NCBI RefSeq assembly: GCF_001668615.1
Contig: NZ_LZMC01000032.1
Coordinates: 16,265-80,264, forward strand
From: Mycobacterium sp. 1274761.0
Lineage (GTDB): Bacteria > Actinomycetota > Actinomycetes > Mycobacteriales > Mycobacteriaceae
Direction of reading: 5' to 3'
Length of the DNA: 64,000 nucleotides
A model generated the notes under the pieces. That model had not been told where the DNA came from and ran no database searches. It saw nothing but the letters and a program-made list of their open reading frames with translations. The position numbers and the translations under genes are program-made. Below are positions 23,508 through 33,159 of the stretch, piece after piece (the first letter of the stretch is position 1; every line of letters begins with the position of its first letter).

Positions 23508-24947
23508 ATGCCCCGGTTCGTCGACCGCGTCGTGATTCACGTGAGAGCGGGCAACGGCGGCAACGGCTGCGCTTCGGTCCATCGCGAGAAGTTCAAACCG
23601 CTCGGCGGACCCGACGGCGGCAACGGCGGGCGCGGCGGCAGCGTCGTGCTGGTGGTCGACCCGCAGGTGCACACCCTGCTCGACTTCCACTTCCGGCCCC
23701 ACATCGTCGCGCCGTCGGGCAAGCAGGGCGCGGGCGGCAACCGTGACGGCGCCGCGGGTGCAGACCTCGAGGTCAAGGTGCCTGATGGCACCGTCGTCCT
23801 CGACGAGAAGGGCAAACTGCTAGCCGACCTGGTCGGCGCGGGCACCCGCTTCGAGGCCGCCGCGGGCGGCCGGGGCGGACTCGGAAACGCCGCGCTGGCC
23901 TCGCGGGCCCGCAAGGCCCCCGGGTTCGCGCTGCTCGGCGAGAAGGGCCAAGCCCGCGACCTCACCCTCGAGCTCAAGACCGTCGCCGACGTCGGCCTGA
24001 TCGGCTTCCCGTCGGCGGGCAAGTCGTCGCTGGTGTCGGCGATCTCGGCGGCCAAACCCAAGATCGCCGACTATCCGTTCACCACCCTGGCGCCCAACCT
24101 CGGCGTCGTCTCGGCAGGCGAGCAGACCTTCACCGTCGCCGACGTGCCCGGGCTGATCCCCGGCGCGTCCGAGGGCCGCGGCCTCGGTCTGGATTTCCTG
24201 CGTCACATCGAGCGGTGCGCGGTGCTGGTGCACGTGATCGACTGCGCGACGCTGGAACCCGGCCGCGACCCGATCTCCGATATCGACGCGCTGGAGGCTG
24301 AGCTCGCTGCGTATACGCCTACGCTGCAAGGTGATTCGGCACTGGGTGATCTGGCCGAGCGGCCACGGGCCGTGGTGCTCAACAAGATCGACGTCCCCGA
24401 CGCCCGCGAGCTGGCCGACTTCGTCCGCGACGAGGTCGAACGGCGCTACGGGTGGCCGGTGTTCGAAGTGTCGACCGTCAGCCGGGAAGGGTTGCGGCCG
24501 TTGACATTCGCGCTGTGGGATCTGGTGTCGCGCTACCGTGCCGCGCAGCCCGAGATCGTGCCGCGGCGCCCGGTGATCCGCCCGATACCGGCCAACGATA
24601 GCGGCTTCAGCGTGGACTCCGACGGTGAAGGCGGATTCGTGGTCCACGGTGTGCGGCCCGAACGGTGGGTTGCTCAAACCGATTTCACCAACGACGAGGC
24701 TGTCGGCTACCTCGGCGACCGGTTGGCCCGCCTGGGCGTCGAGGACGAGTTGTTGCGGCTGGGCGCCACCCCCGGTTGCGCGGTCACCATCGGCGACATG
24801 ACCTTCGATTGGGAGCCGCAGACGCCCGCGGGTGTCGACGTGCCGATGTCGGGCCGCGGCACCGATGCGCGGCTGGAACAGACCGAGCGCGTCGGCGCCG
24901 ACGAGCGCAAACGCGCCCGCAAGCAACGCCGGGAGCCGCAGCCGTGA
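23508..24947 (+). CDS. obg: Obg/CgtA, ribosome-associated GTPase
   Basis: 479 residues. Domains: glycine-rich Obg fold ([30 protein letters not shown]), G domain with GFPSAGKSS (G1), [12 protein letters not shown] (G3) and NKIDVP (G4), then the C-terminal OCT domain. It assists 50S assembly and stress control. The ATG at 23508 follows GGGAGGTGA and gives the usual mycobacterial MPRFVDRVV start; an in-frame ATG at 23478 is rejected for lack of a ribosome binding site. Its stop overlaps proB by 4 bp. Confidence 0.96.
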   Translation: MPRFVDRVVIHVRAGNGGNGCASVHREKFKPLGGPDGGNGGRGGSVVLVVDPQVHTLLDFHFRPHIVAPSGKQGAGGNRDGAAGADLEVKVPDGTVVLDEKGKLLADLVGAGTRFEAAAGGRGGLGNAALASRARKAPGFALLGEKGQARDLTLELKTVADVGLIGFPSAGKSSLVSAISAAKPKIADYPFTTLAPNLGVVSAGEQTFTVADVPGLIPGASEGRGLGLDFLRHIERCAVLVHVIDCATLEPGRDPISDIDALEAELAAYTPTLQGDSALGDLAERPRAVVLNKIDVPDARELADFVRDEVERRYGWPVFEVSTVSREGLRPLTFALWDLVSRYRAAQPEIVPRRPVIRPIPANDSGFSVDSDGEGGFVVHGVRPERWVAQTDFTNDEAVGYLGDRLARLGVEDELLRLGATPGCAVTIGDMTFDWEPQTPAGVDVPMSGRGTDARLEQTERVGADERKRARKQRREPQP

Positions 24948-26059
24948 GCGTGCATCGCGACGCGGTCCGAACCGCGCGCAGCGTCGTCGTCAAGATCGGC
25001 ACCACCGCGCTGACGACGCCGTCCGGCGTGTTCGACGCCGGACGCCTGGCCACCCTCGCCGACGCGATCGAGGCTCGGATGAAGGCCGGATCGGACGTCG
25101 TGATCGTGTCCTCCGGCGCCATTGCGGCCGGCATGGAGCCGCTGCGGCTGACCAAGCGGCCCGCTGACCTGGCGACCAAACAGGCCGCGGCCAGCGTCGG
25201 GCAGGTCGCGCTCATCAATTCGTGGAACACCGCCTTCGCGCGGTACCAGCGTCCCGTAGGGCAGGTGCTGCTGACCGCGCACGACATCTCAATGCGGGTA
25301 CAGCACACCAACGCCCAGCGCACGCTCGACCGGCTGCGCGCCCTGCGCGCGGTCGCGATCGTCAACGAGAACGACACCGTGGCCACCAACGAGATCCGGT
25401 TCGGTGACAACGACCGGCTCTCTGCGCTGGTCGCTCACCTCGTAGGCGCCGACGCCCTCATTCTGCTGTCGGATATCGACGGTCTCTACGACGGCGATCC
25501 GCGCAAGGCTTCCAAAGATGTTCCTGCGCGGTTCATTCCGGAGGTCGCGGGCCCGACGGACCTCGACGGCGTCATCGCCGGCCGGGGCAGCCACCTCGGC
25601 ACTGGCGGGATGGCGTCGAAGCTGTCCGCGGCGCTGCTGGCCTCCGACGCAGGGGTGCCGGTGTTGCTGGCCGCGGCCTCCGACGCCGCGACCGCGCTGA
25701 CCGAAGCATCGGTCGGCACGGTTTTCGCGCCCCGACCCGAACGCATGTCCGCGCGGCGGTTCTGGGTGCGTTACGCCGCGGAATCTGCGGGCGCGCTGAT
25801 CCTGGACGACGGGGCGGTGCGCGCGGTGGTCAAACACCGCCGCTCGCTATTGCCCGCGGGCATTACGGCGGTATCGGGACGCTTCCACGGCGGAGACGTT
25901 GTCGAACTGCGCGGCCCTGACGAGACGATGGTCGCCCGCGGCGTGGTCGCCTACGACGCTGCCGAGCTCGCGACGATGCTCGGCCGGTCGACGTCGGAAC
26001 TGCCCGCCGAGATGCGCCGACCCGCAGTGCACGCAGACGATCTCGTCGCGGTTTTCTAG
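24944..26059 (+). CDS. proB: Glutamate 5-kinase
   Basis: 371 residues, first step of proline synthesis. The amino-acid-kinase domain has [48 protein letters not shown] and [24 protein letters not shown] is a further signature. A C-terminal PUA domain follows ([14 protein letters not shown]). The GTG at 24944 overlaps the obg stop; longer frames run inside obg. The pathway partner proA lies at 36398, separated by inserted genes. Confidence 0.95.
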   Translation: MSVHRDAVRTARSVVVKIGTTALTTPSGVFDAGRLATLADAIEARMKAGSDVVIVSSGAIAAGMEPLRLTKRPADLATKQAAASVGQVALINSWNTAFARYQRPVGQVLLTAHDISMRVQHTNAQRTLDRLRALRAVAIVNENDTVATNEIRFGDNDRLSALVAHLVGADALILLSDIDGLYDGDPRKASKDVPARFIPEVAGPTDLDGVIAGRGSHLGTGGMASKLSAALLASDAGVPVLLAAASDAATALTEASVGTVFAPRPERMSARRFWVRYAAESAGALILDDGAVRAVVKHRRSLLPAGITAVSGRFHGGDVVELRGPDETMVARGVVAYDAAELATMLGRSTSELPAEMRRPAVHADDLVAVF

Positions 26060-26066
26060 CGAAAAC

Positions 26067-26687
26067 TCACGAAGTCAGCTTGGCGATCGCCGATTTGATG
26101 CGGTCGGCGCGGTGCGTGGCCGCTACCACCGGGTCGTCGTGGGCGGGTTGTACGTCGACGCCGTGGGCACGGGCCGTCTCTTGCAGGCATCGGCGCACCG
26201 CAGGATCGGTCAGCACGAGCGTGGCGAGCACACCGGGTGAGAGCTCCTTGCGCCGCAGCACCCCGCGATAGTGCACCTCCGCGGGAATGCGGACATCCAA
26301 CGGACCGTCCTCGAGCTGCCGTCGGGCCACCGCCACCAGCGCCGTCAACACCGCCGCTCCGACGGCCTCGATCAATAGCCCGCGTCCCGGGAACCGTGGC
26401 AGCGGAAGCTTGCCCACCTGTTTGTCGATCGCGTCGGACAGCAGATAGCCGACCAGGTTGCGGCTGCGGATCTCGGTCACCACAGACCAGTCGACATCGT
26501 CACCATCGAACTCGACCGACTGCGCGCTGAAAGCGACGCCACCGAAATGGTTGAGCAGGCGCACAATACGGCCCACCGGCTCAGGTGCCTTGACCACATC
26601 GGCCACCACGTCGCCCACGCTCAGCGACCAACGCTCCTCGGTAGGACAGGTTTTCGGCCGCAACCGGTTCAGCAGCGGTGCGCTCAC
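26067..26687 (-). CDS. Conserved hypothetical protein, last gene of the molybdoenzyme module
   Basis: 206 residues, not recognised. It has no signal peptide. Mixed alpha/beta composition: VGRIVRLLNHFGGVAFSAQ, then a hydrophobic helix LLIEAVGAAVLTALVAVAR, and a C-terminal HDDPVVAATHRADRIKSAI. Its ATG overlaps the sirtuin stop by 4 bp, so it is co-translated with the sirtuin. It ends 7 bp from the convergent proB stop. Confidence 0.7.
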   Translation of the reverse strand: MSAPLLNRLRPKTCPTEERWSLSVGDVVADVVKAPEPVGRIVRLLNHFGGVAFSAQSVEFDGDDVDWSVVTEIRSRNLVGYLLSDAIDKQVGKLPLPRFPGRGLLIEAVGAAVLTALVAVARRQLEDGPLDVRIPAEVHYRGVLRRKELSPGVLATLVLTDPAVRRCLQETARAHGVDVQPAHDDPVVAATHRADRIKSAIAKLTS

Positions 26688-27517
26688 GCCGATATCTCCA
26701 TCGGCAGTTCATCGGCCAGCAGCGCAAGCATGGGGGAGCAGCCCGCATCGACCTTGACCGTCGCCAGCACGTCGCCTCGGGTGCGGCCGCGGTTGATGAT
26801 CGCAACCGGGATTCCGAGCGCAGCGGCGTGGCGTACGAAGCGGAACCCGGAGAACACGGTCAGCGACGAGCCCGCCACCAGTAGCGCATCGGCGGCGTCG
26901 ACAATCGAGAAAGCCTGCGACACGCGCTCTTTGGGCACACTCTCACCGAAATAGACGATGTTGGGTTTCAACATGCCGCCACACCGGACGCAGTCGACGA
27001 TCCTGAACGACGATGTGTCACCGATTACGGCGTCGGCGTCCGGCGCGACCGCGATGCCGCCAACCGCCTCGGCGCGGTCGACGAAACCCGGGTTGGCGGC
27101 TTCGAGCATGTCGGCCAGCGCGGCGCGGGCCATGGTGTGCCCGCAGTCCAGGCAGATGACCTCGGCGTAGGTGCCGTGCAGGTTGACGACGGCACGGCTG
27201 CCGGCCTTGCTATGCAACAGGTCGACGTTCTGTGTGATGACACCGGAGACGACGCCGGCCTGCTCGAGCGCGGCCACCGCGCGGTGCCCCGCGTTGGGCA
27301 GCGTATCGGCCATGTGCCGCCAGCCCACATGGTTGCGGGCCCAGTACCGCTGGCGGAACACCGCGTCGGACATGAACTGCTGGATCGTCATCGGATTGCT
27401 CGGGGGTGAGTCCGGTCCGCGATAGTCCGGAATCCCCGAGTCGGTCGACATGCCCGCACCGGTGAGCACCGCGACCCGACGTCCCCGCAACAGGGCGACG
27501 AGTTCGGGCGCTTCCAC
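26684..27517 (-). CDS. Sir2-family NAD-dependent protein deacylase
   Basis: 277 residues. Sirtuin motifs: AVLTGAGMSTDSGIPDYRGP (NAD-binding GAG and ADP-ribose loop), TQNVDLLHSKAGS (catalytic region QN.D), VVNLHG (catalytic His) and two zinc CxxC pairs (CLDCGHT and CVRCGGML). VAGSSLTVFSGFRF is the C-terminal NAD motif. It removes acyl groups from lysines using NAD. It belongs to the minus-strand module with the molybdoenzyme; nadE (NAD synthesis) is just beyond that module. Confidence 0.92.
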   Translation of the reverse strand: MEAPELVALLRGRRVAVLTGAGMSTDSGIPDYRGPDSPPSNPMTIQQFMSDAVFRQRYWARNHVGWRHMADTLPNAGHRAVAALEQAGVVSGVITQNVDLLHSKAGSRAVVNLHGTYAEVICLDCGHTMARAALADMLEAANPGFVDRAEAVGGIAVAPDADAVIGDTSSFRIVDCVRCGGMLKPNIVYFGESVPKERVSQAFSIVDAADALLVAGSSLTVFSGFRFVRHAAALGIPVAIINRGRTRGDVLATVKVDAGCSPMLALLADELPMEISA

Positions 27518-27556
27518 CCCATCGAGAGTAGGCGATCAGGTCCTGCGGGCAGACGT

Positions 27557-28036
27557 CTAATTCGCCAACGCTTGCGGCGAGAGTTCCTTGAGCATCGCGT
27601 TCGCCCAGCGCATCTGCCGCAGCGCCTGCGGGTGACACTGCTCGCAGAGCTCCAGCAGCTCGGTGTCCTTGACGCCTTGAGCGCCCTGGGCGAGCAGTTC
27701 CCAGTCCAGCGATACCCCCGCCGCTAGTCGGTGCAGTCGCCGCAGGTCGGCCAGCAGCAGGACCCCGGTCTCCGGCCGCCGGCCCAGACGGTCGCTGATC
27801 CACGCCTGAGCCGACTCGGTAACGGCCGCGATGCGTGGGTCGCTGCGCAGCCGTACGCCGTACCGTTCGCCGGCCTGCGCGATCAGCGCGACGTGTTCGC
27901 GTGACCACTTGCCGAGATCGAGAGCAACGTGATAGATCCCGTGGTCGTTGTGGTGGCGAGATGCGATCCCGTCGAGACTGCGGGCCAGCCGCACCTCGGA
28001 GCGGTGCAGCTCACGCAGGGCCAGACCGAGCTTCAT
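27557..28036 (-). CDS. Helical His-rich protein coupled to the molybdoenzyme
   Basis: 159 residues, no family recognised. Predicted almost all helical. Metal-ligand-like residues cluster: LRELHRSE, SRHHNDHGIYH, WSREHVAL and LELCEQCHPQALRQ, reminiscent of ferritin- or hemerythrin-like four-helix bundles, but no defined diiron pattern is established. The ATG at 28036 overlaps the molybdoenzyme stop by 4 bp (ATGA), so it is probably a partner or chaperone of that enzyme. Longer in-frame starts lie inside the upstream gene. Confidence 0.75.
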   Translation of the reverse strand: MKLGLALRELHRSEVRLARSLDGIASRHHNDHGIYHVALDLGKWSREHVALIAQAGERYGVRLRSDPRIAAVTESAQAWISDRLGRRPETGVLLLADLRRLHRLAAGVSLDWELLAQGAQGVKDTELLELCEQCHPQALRQMRWANAMLKELSPQALAN

Positions 28037-30465
28037 CGTCCTTGCACCGTTTCGACCGCCTCGGCCGCCCGTCCGCCGGTGGTGCGGGGGACATGCCCGT
28101 CGACCGGCGCCGAACCCGCAGTCGTTGGCGCGGGAGCCGACGAGATACCGCTTGCTACCCGCTGCACCGTAGCGGCGGCGGTCTTGAAAATCGGTTGCTT
28201 GGACGCCGGGTCCCAATCGGTCAGAGTCAGTTCGTTGGCGGCGCGGTGATGACCGTCGGGATCGTCCCAGTAGCCGTAGTGGAACGGCACGAAGACCACG
28301 CCGTCGCGGATCCCGCTGACCCGGCACGCCGCCACCACTGAACCGCGCGGTGTGGCGACTTCGACCATGTCGCCCTCGGCGATGCGCAGCCGCTTGGCGT
28401 CAGCGGCCGACACCTCCACCCATGGCTCGGGTGCGGCGTCACGCAGCTGCGGTGCGCGGCCAGTCTTGGTGCGGGTATGGAACTGATACAGCGTGCGGCC
28501 GGTGACGAGCACCAGAGGATAATCCTGACTCGGCTTTTCATGCGGCGGCAGGTACTCGGCGGCCTTGAGGATGGCCTTGCCGTCGGGGTTCAACGCGCGA
28601 TATTCGGTGGGCTCCAGCGGCGCTCCGGTGACGAGGTCGCGGCCGTATGACTCGCAGTACTCCGGCGCCGCCCAAAACGTGCCGTCGGTGTAAAGACGTT
28701 CGGTGCCGTCGAGATGCTCGTCGTTGCACGGCCATTGAACGCCGCCGGACCCGCGCAGCTTCGCATAGCTCAACCCCGTGTAGTCGCACGGCCGTCCCGC
28801 GCTGCACTGCTTCCAGGCCTCGAACGCCGACTCCGGATCGTTCCACGCCGGCAGCGGCGTGCCGTCCTGGTCGCGGAAGTCCATGCGCCGCGCGAAGTCG
28901 AGAAAGATGTCGAGGTCGGCGCGGGCCTGGCCGGGCGGGTCGACGGCCTTTTCCGAAAGGTGCACTGTCCGGTCGGCGTTGGTGAACGTGCCGGTTTTCT
29001 CGGCCCACCCCGCAGCGGGCAGCACCACGTCGGCAAGTGCCGTCGTCTCGGTGTGAAACATATCCTGTACCACCAGGAAAAGCCGCTTCTGGGCCAGCAC
29101 ACTGCGGATGCGGGAGAGCTCGGGCAGCGACACGGCGGGATTGGTCGCGCTCACCCAGAGCATCCGGATCGTGCCCTGCTCGGCGTACCGGAACATCTGC
29201 ATCGCATGGGTCGGCGGCGCGTAATGCGGGATCTGATGCGTCGGAAGATTCCACAGCTTCGAAAGCTCCGTGACATGAGAATCGTTGGACCAGTTGCGAA
29301 ATCCAGCCAGATCACCGTCGGCCCCGCACTCGCGGGTGTTCTCGGCGGTGGGCTGACCGTTCATCTGCAGCAGACCGCAACCGGGCTTGCCCAGCATCCC
29401 GCGCACGATGTGAATGTTGTTGACTTGCACGGCAGCTGCCGTCGCTTGGTTGGATTGATAGAAGCCCTGCAGCACCGTGGACAGCAGCGCGGTCGCGGTG
29501 CCGATCAGCCGGGCGGCCTCACGGATGTCGTCGGCGGGGATCCGGCAGATCTCAGCGACCCGCTCGGGCGGGAACTCGTCCACCCGCTTGGCGAGCTCGT
29601 CGTAGCCCACGGCGTGGGCAGACACGTAGTCGTGATCCACCCAGTCGTTGCGGACGATCTCATGCAACAGCCCGTTCATGAGTGCCACATTGGTGCCGGG
29701 CAACGGCGCCAGATGCACGGTGGCGTGATGGGCGACCGGTGTCTCGCGCGGATCGACGCACACCAGCGCGGGCGGATCGGGGCCGGCCAACCGGTCCAGT
29801 ATCCGCATCCACAGCACTGTTTGAGTTTCGGCGACATTGTGGCCGTACATCGCGATGACGTCGGCGTGGTCGACGTCGGTGTACGAGCCGGGCTGGCCGT
29901 CGCAGCCGAACGACTCCTTAAGCGCCGCAGCGGCGGTCGCCGTACACAGCCGGGTGTTGCCGTCGACGTGGTTGGTGCCGATCGCGCCGTGGGCGATCAC
30001 GCCCAGCGTGTAGTACTCCTCGCAGAAGAGTTGGCCGGACGTGTAGAAGCCGATGGCGCTCGGCCCGCGCTGCTCGAGCAGCTGCTTGGTGTGGCGCACA
30101 ATCACATCCATCGCGGTGTCCCAGTCGGTTTCCACCAGCCTGCCGTCGACACGGATCAGCGGTGTGGTCAGCCGGTCGGTCGCGTGATTGGCCTGCCACC
30201 CGTAGAGGTCCTTGGCGTCGAGCCTGCCGTGGTTGACGCGGTCGTGTGCGCGTCCACGAACCCCCACTATGCGTCCGTCTTTGACCGCGATGTCCAATCC
30301 GTCGCCGTTGGAATGCAGTACCGACGCCGACTGGACCCACTGGTCGACATCCTCTTCGCCGATGTCGCCGTCGAGATACATGTCCTCTCGCGTCGGCCAC
30401 TGCTGTCCACGGCCATACGGTGTTCGCCCGCCCCAGGGCTCGGCGATCCGATTCCGCGTCGTCAC
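28033..30465 (-). CDS. Bis-MGD molybdopterin oxidoreductase (formate dehydrogenase/nitrate reductase-like), no N-terminal Fe-S motif
   Basis: 810 residues, DMSO-reductase superfamily. The MGD-binding domains include IGFYTSGQLFCEEYYTLG, YGHNVAETQTVLWMRI, GMLGKPGCGLLQMNGQ and the C-terminal HTRTKTGRAPQL and PFHYGYWDDP. C174 in GNTRLCTATAAAALKESFG aligns with the Sec/Cys molybdenum ligand of formate dehydrogenases. The N-terminal segment that usually carries the [4Fe-4S] cysteines reads VQSASVLHSNGDG and GRLDAKDL, with no Cys. No Tat signal is seen, so it is cytoplasmic. Substrate unknown; FdhD in the window suggests formate-dehydrogenase-like maturation. Confidence 0.88.
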   Translation of the reverse strand: MTTRNRIAEPWGGRTPYGRGQQWPTREDMYLDGDIGEEDVDQWVQSASVLHSNGDGLDIAVKDGRIVGVRGRAHDRVNHGRLDAKDLYGWQANHATDRLTTPLIRVDGRLVETDWDTAMDVIVRHTKQLLEQRGPSAIGFYTSGQLFCEEYYTLGVIAHGAIGTNHVDGNTRLCTATAAAALKESFGCDGQPGSYTDVDHADVIAMYGHNVAETQTVLWMRILDRLAGPDPPALVCVDPRETPVAHHATVHLAPLPGTNVALMNGLLHEIVRNDWVDHDYVSAHAVGYDELAKRVDEFPPERVAEICRIPADDIREAARLIGTATALLSTVLQGFYQSNQATAAAVQVNNIHIVRGMLGKPGCGLLQMNGQPTAENTRECGADGDLAGFRNWSNDSHVTELSKLWNLPTHQIPHYAPPTHAMQMFRYAEQGTIRMLWVSATNPAVSLPELSRIRSVLAQKRLFLVVQDMFHTETTALADVVLPAAGWAEKTGTFTNADRTVHLSEKAVDPPGQARADLDIFLDFARRMDFRDQDGTPLPAWNDPESAFEAWKQCSAGRPCDYTGLSYAKLRGSGGVQWPCNDEHLDGTERLYTDGTFWAAPEYCESYGRDLVTGAPLEPTEYRALNPDGKAILKAAEYLPPHEKPSQDYPLVLVTGRTLYQFHTRTKTGRAPQLRDAAPEPWVEVSAADAKRLRIAEGDMVEVATPRGSVVAACRVSGIRDGVVFVPFHYGYWDDPDGHHRAANELTLTDWDPASKQPIFKTAAATVQRVASGISSAPAPTTAGSAPVDGHVPRTTGGRAAEAVETVQGR

Positions 30466-30502
30466 CTCCGCTGCCTACCCGATGGCGGGGTGGTCCAACC
30501 TG

Positions 30503-31063
30503 TCAATCCAGGCACTTCGAGGCGGAGATGATGTCGGCATCCATGTTGAGTTTCATCATCGTCAGCGCGGCGTCGCGCAGTTCGGGATCGATGTGCGCGA
30601 CGGCGTCCGGCGGGATGACGACGGGGAAGTGGCGAACGTAGGCGTCCAGCGCCGTGTACAGGATGCACTGCTCGGTCACCTGCCCGGTGAGGATGACGCG
30701 CTTGGGCTCGAGCTGGTTCAGCAGGTAGGCCAGCGACGTCGCATAGAAGGCGCTGTGACGCACCTTGGTCATCCTGCGGCTGCCCTCGGGCGGCACGATC
30801 GGTTTGATGAGGTCGGGTCGATCACCGTCCAGCGCCGAGTCGACGAGGTCGCTGAACTGCGCGCTGAAATCCCCGTAGTTGTCGTTGACGTAGATTAACT
30901 CGACATCGTCCCTGCTCGCGGCTTTCTTGATCAGCGCGGCCAGCGGTTCGACGATCTCCTCGACGTGCGGACTCAGCTTCTCCGCGTCGGGATGGGTATA
31001 GGTGTTGAGCATGTCGATGACCAGTACGGCGGTGTCAGTCACGAACTGTTGGTACCCCGTCAC
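30503..31063 (-). CDS. Isochorismatase-family cysteine hydrolase
   Basis: 186 residues. Nicotinamidase/isochorismatase fold: catalytic Asp in AVLVIDMLNTY, Lys in DLIKPIVPPEGS or the following MTKVRHSAF, and nucleophile Cys in LTGQVTEQCILYTA with the preceding cis-peptide region. The substrate is not defined. It is the first gene of the minus-strand module, 37 bp upstream of the molybdoenzyme, and is divergent from nadE. A nicotinamide-type substrate would fit the NAD-related neighbours but this is inference. Confidence 0.85.
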   Translation of the reverse strand: MTGYQQFVTDTAVLVIDMLNTYTHPDAEKLSPHVEEIVEPLAALIKKAASRDDVELIYVNDNYGDFSAQFSDLVDSALDGDRPDLIKPIVPPEGSRRMTKVRHSAFYATSLAYLLNQLEPKRVILTGQVTEQCILYTALDAYVRHFPVVIPPDAVAHIDPELRDAALTMMKLNMDADIISASKCLD

Positions 31064-31100
31064 CGGATGTTGACACTCGACGGACGAGAATTGGAGCGTG

Positions 31101-33155
31101 ATGGACTTCTACTCCGCCTATGGTCAGGGATTCGTTCGGGTGGCCGCTTGCACGCTGCACACCGCCATCGCTGAGCCCGCTACCAACGCAGATTCGGTGT
31201 TGGAGGTGGCCCGCCAGTGCCACGACGACGCGGTCGGGCTGGCAGTGTTCCCGGAGTTGACGCTGTCGGGCTACTCCATCGAGGACATCCTGTTGCAGGA
31301 CGCGCTGCTCGACGCCGTCGAACAAGCGGTGCTCGACGTTGTGAAGGCATCGGCCGACCTGCTGCCGGTGTTGGTGATCGGCGCGCCGCTGCGCCAACAA
31401 CACCGGATCTACAACACCGCTGTCGTCATTCACCGGGGGCAAATCCTCGGCGTTGTGCCGAAGTCGTATCTGCCGACCTATCGCGAGTTCTACGAACGCC
31501 GTCAGATGGCGGCGGGTGACGACGTGCGCGGCGTCATCCGCATCGGCCGGGGTGATGCCGCCGCCGAGGTCCCATTCGGATCCGATCTGTTGTTCGCCGC
31601 GACCGATCTGTCCGGGTTCGTTCTGCACGTCGAGATCTGCGAAGACATGTTCGTGCCGATACCGCCGAGTTCGGAAGCGGCGCTGGCCGGGGCCACCGTG
31701 TTGGCGAACCTGTCGGGCAGCCCGATCACGATCGGCCGCGCCGAGGACCGCTGTCTGCTGGCCCGGTCGGCGTCGTCGCGCTGCCTTGCGGCGTATGTGT
31801 ATGCCGCTGCGGGAGAGGGGGAGTCGACCACCGATCTGGCGTGGGACGGCCAGACGATGATCTACGAGAACGGCGTGCAGCTGGCCATGTCGGAGCGCTT
31901 TCCGAAGGGTCCGCGGCGGTCGATCGCCGATGTGGATCTGGAGCTGCTGCGCGCCGAACGGATGCGGATGGGCACCTTCGACGACAACGCCACCCATCAC
32001 GGGCTCGATGCAGATGCATTCCGCCGCATCGAGTTTCAACTCGATCCCCCCGACGGCGATATCGGTCTGTGCCGCGAGGTGGAGCGCTTCCCCTTCGTCC
32101 CGTCAGATCCCACACGGCTGGAACAGGACTGCTACGAGGCCTACAACATCCAGGTCGCCGGCCTCGAGCAACGGCTGCGTGCGCTGGACTACCCGAAGAT
32201 CGTCATCGGTGTCTCCGGCGGCCTCGACTCGACGCACGCGCTGATCGTCGCCGCGCGCGCAATGGACCGAGAAGAGCGGCCGCGCAGTGACATTCTTGCG
32301 TTCACCCTCCCGGGCTTCGCCACCGGCGACCGCACCAAGAGCAACGCCGTCCGGCTCGCCGAGGCGCTCGGTGTGACGTTCGAAGAGATCGACATCACGG
32401 CGAGCGCGGAGTTGATGCTGCGCGAAATGGGTCACCCGTTTTCCCGTGGCGAGAAGGTTTACGACGTCACCTTCGAAAACGTGCAAGCGGGCCTGCGCAC
32501 CGATTATCTGTTCCGGATCGCCAATCAGCGCGGCGGAATCGTGCTCGGCACGGGCGACCTGTCGGAGCTCGCGCTCGGTTGGTCGACCTACGGCGTAGGC
32601 GACCAGATGTCGCACTACAACGTCAACGGCGGTGTGCCGAAGACGTTGATACAGCACCTGATCCGCTGGGTGGTGTCATCGGAACAATTCGACGATCACG
32701 TCAACGAGGTGCTGACGTCGGTGCTGGACACCGAGATCAGCCCGGAGCTGGTGCCCCAAGGCGAGGACGAAGAGATCCAGAGCAGCGAGCAGAAGGTCGG
32801 ACCCTATGCGCTGCAGGATTTCTCGCTGTTCCAGATGTTGCGGTTCGGCTTCCGCCCCTCCCGGGTGGCATTTTTGGCCTGGCATGCCTGGTGTGATCCA
32901 CAGCGCGGCGACTGGCCCCCTGGCTTCCCCGAAGACAAGCGGCCGTCGTACTCGCTGAAAGAGATCCGGCAGTGGCTGCTGGTGTTCGTGCAGCGGTATT
33001 ACTCATTCGCGCAATTCAAGAGATCCGCGGTACCCAATGGTCCCAAGGTGTCCCACGGTGGGTCGCTGTCGCCGCGCGGTGACTGGCGGGCTCCCTCGGA
33101 CATGTCGGCCAAGACCTGGCTCGACGAGATCGAACGGGAGATCCCCGAAGGATAG
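31101..33155 (+). CDS. nadE: Glutamine-dependent NAD+ synthetase
   Basis: 684 residues. N-terminal nitrilase-type glutaminase: Glu in AVFPELTLSGYS, Lys in VVPKSYLPTYREFYE and Cys in HVEICEDMFVP. C-terminal synthetase: IGVSGGLDSTHALIV P-loop, GTGDLSELALGWSTYGVGDQ. Converts deamido-NAD to NAD. The ATG at 31101 (MDFYSAYGQGFVRVAA) follows GGAG and matches mycobacterial homologues; a GTG one codon upstream is the alternative. Confidence 0.96.
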   Translation: MDFYSAYGQGFVRVAACTLHTAIAEPATNADSVLEVARQCHDDAVGLAVFPELTLSGYSIEDILLQDALLDAVEQAVLDVVKASADLLPVLVIGAPLRQQHRIYNTAVVIHRGQILGVVPKSYLPTYREFYERRQMAAGDDVRGVIRIGRGDAAAEVPFGSDLLFAATDLSGFVLHVEICEDMFVPIPPSSEAALAGATVLANLSGSPITIGRAEDRCLLARSASSRCLAAYVYAAAGEGESTTDLAWDGQTMIYENGVQLAMSERFPKGPRRSIADVDLELLRAERMRMGTFDDNATHHGLDADAFRRIEFQLDPPDGDIGLCREVERFPFVPSDPTRLEQDCYEAYNIQVAGLEQRLRALDYPKIVIGVSGGLDSTHALIVAARAMDREERPRSDILAFTLPGFATGDRTKSNAVRLAEALGVTFEEIDITASAELMLREMGHPFSRGEKVYDVTFENVQAGLRTDYLFRIANQRGGIVLGTGDLSELALGWSTYGVGDQMSHYNVNGGVPKTLIQHLIRWVVSSEQFDDHVNEVLTSVLDTEISPELVPQGEDEEIQSSEQKVGPYALQDFSLFQMLRFGFRPSRVAFLAWHAWCDPQRGDWPPGFPEDKRPSYSLKEIRQWLLVFVQRYYSFAQFKRSAVPNGPKVSHGGSLSPRGDWRAPSDMSAKTWLDEIEREIPEG

Positions 33156-33159
33156 TCGC

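Noticed and set aside
28714..30531. 605-codon plus-strand frame over the molybdoenzyme
   Set aside because: Antisense shadow; the minus-strand frame carries clear MGD-enzyme motifs.
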